In this document: positions 39,995 to 45,587 of the stretch, one piece after another
Layout of the letters: each line of letters begins with the position of its first letter
How positions within the stretch are numbered: position 1 is the stretch's first letter
Source: Kitasatospora sp. MBT63
GTDB lineage: Bacteria; Actinomycetota; Actinomycetes; Streptomycetales; Streptomycetaceae
DNA: 45,587 bases
Assembly: GCF_000710465.2 (NCBI RefSeq)
Contig: NZ_JAIZ01000470.1
Location: 1 to 45,587 of the forward strand
Direction of reading: 5' to 3'
Notes under the pieces: model-generated
The model's input: only the letters and a program-made list of their open reading frames with translations
The model's database searches: none
Told to the model about the DNA's origin: nothing
Position numbers and translations under genes: made by a program

Positions 39995-41581
39995 ATGACA
40001 GCGGGTGCACCGGAGAGAACGACCGTACCGTGGAAGACGGGTTCGCCCGGGGTGGCGAACTCGGGTACGGCCGGACCGGCACCCGGGCCGCGCGCCCCCC
40101 GCACCACCACCGCACAGGGCCACGAGGATCCCGCGGGCGCCCCGGCCCAGGGGCCGGGCATCCGCGCCCGGATCCCCGCGCTGAGCGGCTCCTGGTGGAA
40201 CACGCCCCGCCTGGTCCGCGCACTCACCGCCCTCTGCCTGGCCGCCCTGCTCGGCCTCGCCGCGGCCACCGCCTCGGTGCTCGGCGGCGCCCGCGACGGC
40301 ACCGACACCATCGGCCACCGGGCCGCCCCACAGGCCACCCGGGCCGCCGACCTGGCCTTCGCACTCAGCGACATGGACGCCCAGGCCGCCAACCTCCTGC
40401 TGATCGGCGCTGACCCGGACTACACCGCACTGCGCGAGCAGACGCTGGACACCTACGAGCAGCGCCGCAACCAGGCCGGCACCGACCTCCAGCGCGCCGC
40501 CGAGGCCGCCGCCGGCGACCCGGCCGGGCAGCGCGCCGTCCAGACCGTCATCGGCGAACTCGGCCGCTACGAAGCCCTGGTGGCGCGCGCCCAGCTGCTG
40601 GAGGACCAGGCACACGCCCCGGCCGGCAAGCCCTCCCCGGACGCCCTGGACACCTACCGCCAGGCCACCGACCTGCTCCGCCAGCAACTGCTGCCCGCCG
40701 CCGACCAGGTCGCCGCAGCCAACTCCGCGACCGTCGACCGCATCTACTCGGCCCGACGCGGCGACCTCGCGGCCGGCCGGTGGTGGCTCCTGGCCACCGG
40801 AACAGCCGCGCTCGCCGCGCTCGCCGCGCTGCAACGGACCCTGACCGCCCGCTTCCGCCGAAGGATCAACCTCCCGCTGGCCGCCACGACCCTGCTCACC
40901 GTCCTCGGACTGGCGACCGGCCTCCACCTCTCCGCAGCGGCCGACGGCCACCTGGTCGTCGCCAAGCGCAACGCCTACGACTCCGTCATCGCCCTCAGCC
41001 GCGCCCGCGCGGTGGCCTACGACATGAACGCCGACGAGAGCCGCTACCTCACCGACCCGGCCCGGGCCGCCGCGTACCAGCAGTCCTTCCTCGACAAGAC
41101 CCAGGCCGTCGCCCACCTCCCGGGCGCCACCCTCGACAGCTACAACGACGAGCTGTCACGCCGGGCCGACACCCATCGGGCCGACCACCGGGTGGTCCCG
41201 TTCGACGGCGTCCTCGGGACGGAACTGCGCAACATCACCTTCCCGGGCGAGCAGGACGCGGCCGAACGCGCCCTGACGGCGTTCCAGCGCTACCAGCAGG
41301 ACGACCGCGCCATGCGCGGCCTGCGAAACCAGGGGCAGCTCAAAGCCGCGGTGACGTTCAACACCGGTACGGCGCCCGGCCAGTCCAACGCGGACTTCGA
41401 GCTCCTCAGCACAGCCCTGGGTGAGGTCCTGGCGGTCAACCAGCGGGCCTTCGACACGGCGGTGGCCGACGCCGACGCCGATCTGGGGGTCGGCACCGCG
41501 GCACCGGGCGGCCTGGCACTCGTCCTGGCGCTCGCCCTGAGCGTGCTGGGGGTCCGCCCGCGCCTGCGCGAGTACCGCTGA
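39995..41581 (+). CDS. membrane protein with extracytoplasmic helical domains, sensor-like
   Basis: The 528-aa protein is started at ATG 39995 behind GGGGGA; the frame is open to GTG 39968. After a disordered Pro/Ala N-terminus of about 60 residues there is a membrane helix (about 72-92), a helical extracytoplasmic domain (about 95-255; A-A-D-L-A-F-A-L-S-D-M-D-A-Q-A-A-N-L-L-L), two helices (about 265-285 and 292-315), a second helical domain (about 320-495; A-V-A-Y-D-M-N-A-D-E-S-R-Y-L) and a last helix (about 500-520). The domains look like four-helix-bundle ligand sensors of chemoreceptors and kinases, but no output domain follows. It may sense for a partner such as a kinase elsewhere. A phased element lies upstream. 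Confidence 0.7.
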   Translation: MTAGAPERTTVPWKTGSPGVANSGTAGPAPGPRAPRTTTAQGHEDPAGAPAQGPGIRARIPALSGSWWNTPRLVRALTALCLAALLGLAAATASVLGGARDGTDTIGHRAAPQATRAADLAFALSDMDAQAANLLLIGADPDYTALREQTLDTYEQRRNQAGTDLQRAAEAAAGDPAGQRAVQTVIGELGRYEALVARAQLLEDQAHAPAGKPSPDALDTYRQATDLLRQQLLPAADQVAAANSATVDRIYSARRGDLAAGRWWLLATGTAALAALAALQRTLTARFRRRINLPLAATTLLTVLGLATGLHLSAAADGHLVVAKRNAYDSVIALSRARAVAYDMNADESRYLTDPARAAAYQQSFLDKTQAVAHLPGATLDSYNDELSRRADTHRADHRVVPFDGVLGTELRNITFPGEQDAAERALTAFQRYQQDDRAMRGLRNQGQLKAAVTFNTGTAPGQSNADFELLSTALGEVLAVNQRAFDTAVADADADLGVGTAAPGGLALVLALALSVLGVRPRLREYR

Positions 41582-41629
41582 GCGGAACCGGGTCGGGGGG
41601 CGATTGGCGGAGCGCGCTACGGTCGACCC

Positions 41630-41896
41630 ATGACCCATGGCAGACAGCCCGACCTGGACCAGATCGAGGCACGCTTTGTTGCGCTCGTCGAGGCGCGGAC
41701 GAGCCGGGACGCCGTCGACCGGTGGGCGGCGCGATGGCTGGCCGATGACGATCTCAGCTGGGACGACCCGGCCCGATGGGCGTTGGAAGTGCTCCACGGC
41801 ATCGACCTGCCGGCCGGCCCCGAGGGCGGTTTTCTCCACGACGACGAGCAGGTGCGTGGCTGGCTCGATGAGCTGAGGAGACACCGGGCCGAGTGA
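41630..41896 (+). CDS. small hypothetical protein, 88 aa
   Basis: ATG 41630 opens a frame reading M-T-H-G-R-Q-P-D-L-D-Q-I-E, W-A-A-R-W-L-A-D-D-D, W-A-L-E-V-L-H-G-I-D-L and a charged helical end. It is acidic and predicted soluble and helical. Some codons (TTT, GTT) are less GC-biased than its neighbours. No clear ribosome site is seen, and I recognise no named family. Confidence 0.55.
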   Translation: MTHGRQPDLDQIEARFVALVEARTSRDAVDRWAARWLADDDLSWDDPARWALEVLHGIDLPAGPEGGFLHDDEQVRGWLDELRRHRAE

Positions 41897-42270
41897 TCGG
41901 TGCTCGGCGGGTCCTCGGGAGTTCCGGGCGTGGGTACCTCGGCCGACGCGCCCTCGGGTGGGTCCGTTGATTGGCCGGATTCCGGTGCCGTGTCTCGTGT
42001 CGGGTGGGCGGCGGCAGCCTGCGAGGGCGGGTGGCCGTGGGCGCGGATCCTTCCCGGTGCCCGTTGAAACGCTTCTGCAGGGTGGGGGCGGTTCCGGCCT
42101 CCGGTGAAGTTTGTGCACCACCTTTCGGCCATGTCGGTCACTGTGGGTATGTATGTCGCTACTTCAAGTGTCCGCCCTGGCTAGGCTCGTGGCTGCGGAC
42201 ACGTCAGGCCCGTGAGGCCGGTGCGTGTGTCCGCCATTCCCCTTTCCCACGAGCCGAGGGCGGGATCGCT
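41897..42270 (+). promoter_or_regulatory. leader/promoter region of the DUF6603-like gene
   Basis: This 374-bp stretch is less GC-rich from about 42100 to 42185. TAGGCT at 42181 is a possible -10 box, but no good -35 lies at the right distance. No phased element and no ORF with a credible ribosome site are seen. Confidence 0.35.
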
Positions 42271-44811
42271 GTGACAGCACGCGTGGAAGACGTTCGGAAA
42301 CTCCTCGACCGGGCGGCGGGTGGTGCGGTCGAGATCCCGGCGTCCGTGTTCGCCGACCCCGATGCCGCGGCGCTCGTCTTCCCGGGCGGCACGGTGCGGA
42401 TCGACGGCGCGGTGAGCGATCCGCGGGCCCTGTCGGTCGGCGGGCGGGCCAAGGTGACCGCGTCCTCGGCGCCGGTGGACGTCGCGTTCACCGTCGACGG
42501 CGAGTGGGTGACCGGGACGGTGGCCGCCGTCGACCTGGGCGAGGGCCGCAGCCTGGTCCTGGTCGACGGCACCCCGGCGGGCATCGAACTGCCCGCCGGG
42601 GCCTGGGCGCTGACGGACGGCCGGGCGCTGCGACTGACCAGGCGCACGCCCGCGCCGCCCACCGACCCCGGACGCCTCGACGGCCTGGGCCGCGCGCTGC
42701 CCGACGTGAAGCACCGGGACGCCGGCGCCCGCGACCGCACCCCGCAGGCGCTGGTCACCGAGCACGGCATCCTCACCCCGCGCCCCGGCCCGCACCGCCG
42801 AAACGGCATGAAGGTCCTCGAGGCGCCGTCGGTGCGGGGCTGGTCGCCGATCGGCACGCCCGGCGGCGACAACGGCCTGAGCGTCGACTACTACAACCCG
42901 CCGCTGCGGATCGCCGGTGCGCTGACCGCGCTCCCGGCCTCCCCGCCGTACAAGACGGTGGTCGGCGGTGTCCTGCTGGTCGACACCGGCGCGTTCAACG
43001 GCTCGGCGATGGGCGCGTACGTCGTGCCCGACGGCACCGGCGCCGATCCGTCGCTCTTCGCGTACGGCTCGCTCGGCAGCCAGGTCGGTTTCGGGCCGCC
43101 GCTGTTCCAGGTGCGGGGCATCTCGGCCGGGTTCGGCTGGAACAGCCGGGTACGGGTCCCGGCCGCCGACGCGCTGGGCAGCTTCCCGTTCCTGGTCGCG
43201 CTCGACAACCCCGGCGAGATCGGCGCCGACGACGACGAGGTCGACCCGCTCAAGGTCCTCGGCGAGCTGATCGGCGGCTCCAACCCGTGGGTGCGGCCGC
43301 AGGAGGGCGACCTCTGGTTCGCGGCGGGCCTGGCCTTCGACTGCTTCGAGACCTTCAGCGGCCGGGCCATGGCCCTGGTGCAGACCGGCTCCGACCTGAC
43401 GATCAGCCTGCTCGGCGCGGCGGGGATGCAGTTGCCCACCAAGAGCGACAAGAAGATCGCCCGGGTGGAGATCGGCATCGAGGCAACCCTGCGCCCGACC
43501 GCCGGGGAGCTGAGCATCGGCGCGGCCTTCACCGAGAAGACCTTCCTGATCGACCCGAACTGCAAGCTGCGCGGCGGCGTCGGCATGAAGTTCTGGTTCG
43601 GAAACCACGCCCACGCCGGCGACTTCGCATTCATGCTCGGCGCGATCCCGGCCGGCCGGGAACTACCCGCCCGCTACCCCCGCCAGCAGCCCGCCGGTCT
43701 GACCTGGGGCGTCGGCTCCACCGTCAACATCACCGGCAACGCCTACGCCGCGTTCACTCCCAAGTCCCTGATGGCCGGCGGCTCCCTGGACGTCGTCTTC
43801 CAGTCCGGCATGCTGCGCGCCTGGCTCACCGCCCGGGTGGACGCCCTGCTGGAGTGGAACCCCTTCTACTTCGACGTCGGCATGGGCATCCGGGTCGGGG
43901 TCTCCGCGACCATCAAGGTCTGGTTCGTCAAGATCAGGATCTCGATCGAGGTCGGCGTCAGCGTCCGGGTCTGGGGCCCCGCGGTCGGCGGCGAGGCCAC
44001 CGTGCACCTCTGGTTCATCTCCTTCACCATCGGGTTCGGCGCCGGCCGCCGCAATCAGGCCCCGGCGTTGGACTGGGGCGGCTTCCAGGGCATGCTGCCG
44101 CCGCCGGAGAACATGGTCCGCACCACCGCGATCGCCGGGTACACCGGCGAGGGCGCCCCGGCCACCCGCGGCGACCTCAAGCCGTGGCTGGTCAGCAACG
44201 GCGGCTTCACCTTCACCGCCGACACCCAGGCCCCCGTCAGCAAGGTCTACCTCGACCGGAGCAGCACCACACCGGTCGCCACCGACAGTGCGGTGGACAT
44301 CCTGCCCATGCACGTCCGGGGCAAGGGCAGCGAACTGCGCGTCTGGCTGACCTACAACGGCCAGGCCGCGAGCCTGACCCCCTGGGGCCGCGCCGTCCTG
44401 CGCGGCAACGTGCCCAACGGCCTGTGGGGCCGGCAGCCCGAAGCCCCGAACGACGGGATCATCCCCGACCGGATCCTCGGGATCCGGCTGACCTCGCCGC
44501 CGGTCGACCACGGCACCTCCACCGGGTTCCTCGACGAGCAGGCCATCTCCTTCGACCCGATCAGGCCCGACGGCAACCAGCCGCTCTCCGCGGAGGCGGC
44601 CACCGGCCCGACGCCGACCCGTCCCGGCGGCGTCATCGCCACGATCCAGAGCGGCATCGACACCGCCGCCACCCGCGGCAACCGCACCGCCCTGGCCCAG
44701 GCCCTGGCCGCCCTCGGCACCGACCTCGGCGCGCTCGACACCGACCTGAGCGCCTACGCGAACGCCGCCGGCACCGCGTTCACCGCCGAGCCGATGCTCG
44801 TCGCCGGCTGA
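42271..44811 (+). CDS. large DUF6603-like protein of unknown function
   Basis: The 846-aa protein starts at GTG 42271 behind GAGGGCGGG; the frame is open further upstream to 41971 but reads as non-coding. The N-terminal 130 residues are beta-rich. The core has P-L-F-Q-V-R-G-I-S-A-G-F-G-W-N, a hallmark of DUF6603, and W-F-A-A-G-L-A-F-D. Residues about 480-590 show strict alternation of hydrophobic and polar residues (I-R-V-G-V-S-A-T-I-K-V-W-F; I-S-I-E-V-G-V-S-V-R-V-W-G), suggesting long amphipathic beta strands of a barrel or solenoid. No signal peptide is seen. It is followed after 71 bp by another uncharacterised gene on the same strand. Confidence 0.75.
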   Translation: MTARVEDVRKLLDRAAGGAVEIPASVFADPDAAALVFPGGTVRIDGAVSDPRALSVGGRAKVTASSAPVDVAFTVDGEWVTGTVAAVDLGEGRSLVLVDGTPAGIELPAGAWALTDGRALRLTRRTPAPPTDPGRLDGLGRALPDVKHRDAGARDRTPQALVTEHGILTPRPGPHRRNGMKVLEAPSVRGWSPIGTPGGDNGLSVDYYNPPLRIAGALTALPASPPYKTVVGGVLLVDTGAFNGSAMGAYVVPDGTGADPSLFAYGSLGSQVGFGPPLFQVRGISAGFGWNSRVRVPAADALGSFPFLVALDNPGEIGADDDEVDPLKVLGELIGGSNPWVRPQEGDLWFAAGLAFDCFETFSGRAMALVQTGSDLTISLLGAAGMQLPTKSDKKIARVEIGIEATLRPTAGELSIGAAFTEKTFLIDPNCKLRGGVGMKFWFGNHAHAGDFAFMLGAIPAGRELPARYPRQQPAGLTWGVGSTVNITGNAYAAFTPKSLMAGGSLDVVFQSGMLRAWLTARVDALLEWNPFYFDVGMGIRVGVSATIKVWFVKIRISIEVGVSVRVWGPAVGGEATVHLWFISFTIGFGAGRRNQAPALDWGGFQGMLPPPENMVRTTAIAGYTGEGAPATRGDLKPWLVSNGGFTFTADTQAPVSKVYLDRSSTTPVATDSAVDILPMHVRGKGSELRVWLTYNGQAASLTPWGRAVLRGNVPNGLWGRQPEAPNDGIIPDRILGIRLTSPPVDHGTSTGFLDEQAISFDPIRPDGNQPLSAEAATGPTPTRPGGVIATIQSGIDTAATRGNRTALAQALAALGTDLGALDTDLSAYANAAGTAFTAEPMLVAG

Positions 44812-44882
44812 CAGCCCCCCGGCCGACCCCTCGCCGACCGGTCCCCTCGCCCCACGCCGCGTCCTGTCGAAAGGCACGCCCT

Positions 44883-45587
44883 GTGACCACCACCTCCGAA
44901 CCCGCCCCGCAGCCGCGCACCACCGCGCCGGGTGCCGAGCACCGCACCCGGTTCTTCGACCACCGCATCCCGTCGCTCTACGCCGGCCGGTACCGGATCG
45001 ACAACCGTCAGGTGCTCGAGGACCTCGACGGCGCGGACCGCGTCATCGACGCCACCCCGCAGCCCTTCGACGTCGTCCAGCCGCGCTTCAGCTTCGACCC
45101 GACCGGCATCAACGCGCAGTTCCCCGTCCCCGACGCCGTCGGCACCTACAGCCAGACCCTCGCCCACATCAACCTCGACGCCCCCGGCCTGCCCTGGAAC
45201 CGCCCGCTCGGCCCGGACCAGCCGCCCGCCGTCCCCTGGATGGCCCTGCTGCTGTTCCGCGAGGACGAACTGCCCGAGGACCCCGACGCCGTGGGCCTCG
45301 TCAAGACCGGCACCGTACGCCGGCTCCTCGACGGCGGCCACGGCGCCGGCAAGCCCCCCGCTCTCCCACCGGAGAGCCTGCGCCCCGACGAGTACGAGGA
45401 GCAGTGCGCCACCGTCCTCGTCCCCAAGGACCTGTTCGACGCGGTGAAGCCGCTGCCCGCCGAGATGGGCTACCTCGCCCACCTGCGCGAGGGCGGACGC
45501 CCCGACGCCACCCGGGCCGGTACGGACCCCGAACCCGACGAGGGCGAACTCAACGCCGTCCTGGTCGCCAACCGCTTCCCCGCCGCC
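44883..45587 (+). CDS. unknown protein, 5' part only (runs off the window)
   Basis: GTG 44883, with GAAAGG about 10 bp upstream, opens a frame with no stop to the window end (235 codons) and near-total G/C third positions. It starts M-T-T-T-S-E-P-A and contains R-F-F-D-H-R-I-P, F-D-V-V-Q-P-R-F-S-F-D-P-T, N-A-Q-F-P-V-P-D-A, L-P-W-N-R-P-L-G and V-P-W-M-A-L-L-L-F-R-E-D-E-L. I do not recognise a named family. The W-M-A-L-L-L-F-R-E-D-E-L strand and the N-A-Q-F-P-V-P motif look conserved-type. It is probably co-transcribed with the DUF6603-like gene and part of the same system. Confidence 0.75.
   Translation, partial: MTTTSEPAPQPRTTAPGAEHRTRFFDHRIPSLYAGRYRIDNRQVLEDLDGADRVIDATPQPFDVVQPRFSFDPTGINAQFPVPDAVGTYSQTLAHINLDAPGLPWNRPLGPDQPPAVPWMALLLFREDELPEDPDAVGLVKTGTVRRLLDGGHGAGKPPALPPESLRPDEYEEQCATVLVPKDLFDAVKPLPAEMGYLAHLREGGRPDATRAGTDPEPDEGELNAVLVANRFPAA

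Overview
The window is very GC-rich DNA with near-saturated G/C third codon positions, frequent GTG starts and 4-bp ATGA/GTGA gene overlaps. With the gene content (SpoIIE-type phosphatase, LAXTG-type sortase signal, many universal stress proteins) this points to a streptomycete (Streptomyces, Kitasatospora or a close relative). No rRNA, tRNA, CRISPR array, transposase or integrase was seen. All names come from reading motifs and sequence by eye; no database search was run.

Layout. (1) 1-3.5 kb: the tail of an unknown gene, then a tightly overlapping four-gene operon: acyl-CoA dehydrogenase-like, PIG-L deacetylase, SAM methyltransferase, GT2 glycosyltransferase. (2) 3.7-9.3 kb: a SpoIIE-type phosphatase, a YbdK-type carboxylate-amine ligase, a proline-rich microprotein, an unknown protein, and a large surface protein that joins an ice-binding-like domain, collagen-like repeats, a Gly/His-rich stretch and an LAETG sortase signal. 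(3) 9.4-16.1 kb, minus strand: gnd and zwf (overlapping), a decayed UDP-glucose dehydrogenase, and a full-length dnaE that may be a second copy. (4) 16.3-18.9 kb: an APC permease and a DUF3592-like membrane protein. (5) 18.9-41.6 kb: a potassium/stress island with two universal stress proteins, a receiver-less winged-helix regulator, an orphan second kdpB, a DUF4118-like membrane protein, an SDR with an altered catalytic Lys, two KimA-like permeases with cytoplasmic tails, a complete kdpFABC-kdpDE locus headed by an extra 27-residue membrane peptide, and a membrane sensor-like protein. A two-gene unit (one gene frameshifted) with less extreme base composition sits inside it. (6) 41.6-45.6 kb: a small unknown protein, a DUF6603-like protein and the start of a further unknown gene cut by the window edge.

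Main discovery candidate. The intergenic regions of the island share one strictly phased element: copies of (G)TCA(A/G)GG placed at offsets 0, 11, 32 and 43, sometimes continued to 64 and 75. It occurs before USP1, the small-ORF/winged-helix pair, USP2, a 76-aa ORF, the orphan kdpB, the DUF4118-like gene, the first KimA-like gene, kdpFABC and the sensor-like membrane protein. A two-half-site version lies before a short ORF/SDR, and a reversed version lies before the second KimA-like gene. Two hexamers separated by 5 bp is the classic binding geometry of OmpR/PhoB/KdpE-type winged-helix proteins. In several copies the offset-32 hexamer is a TANNNN sequence that could be the -10 box. I infer that one such regulator, either the orphan winged-helix protein at 19614-20033 (itself behind a copy) or KdpE at 39096-39770, runs the island as a single K+/stress regulon.
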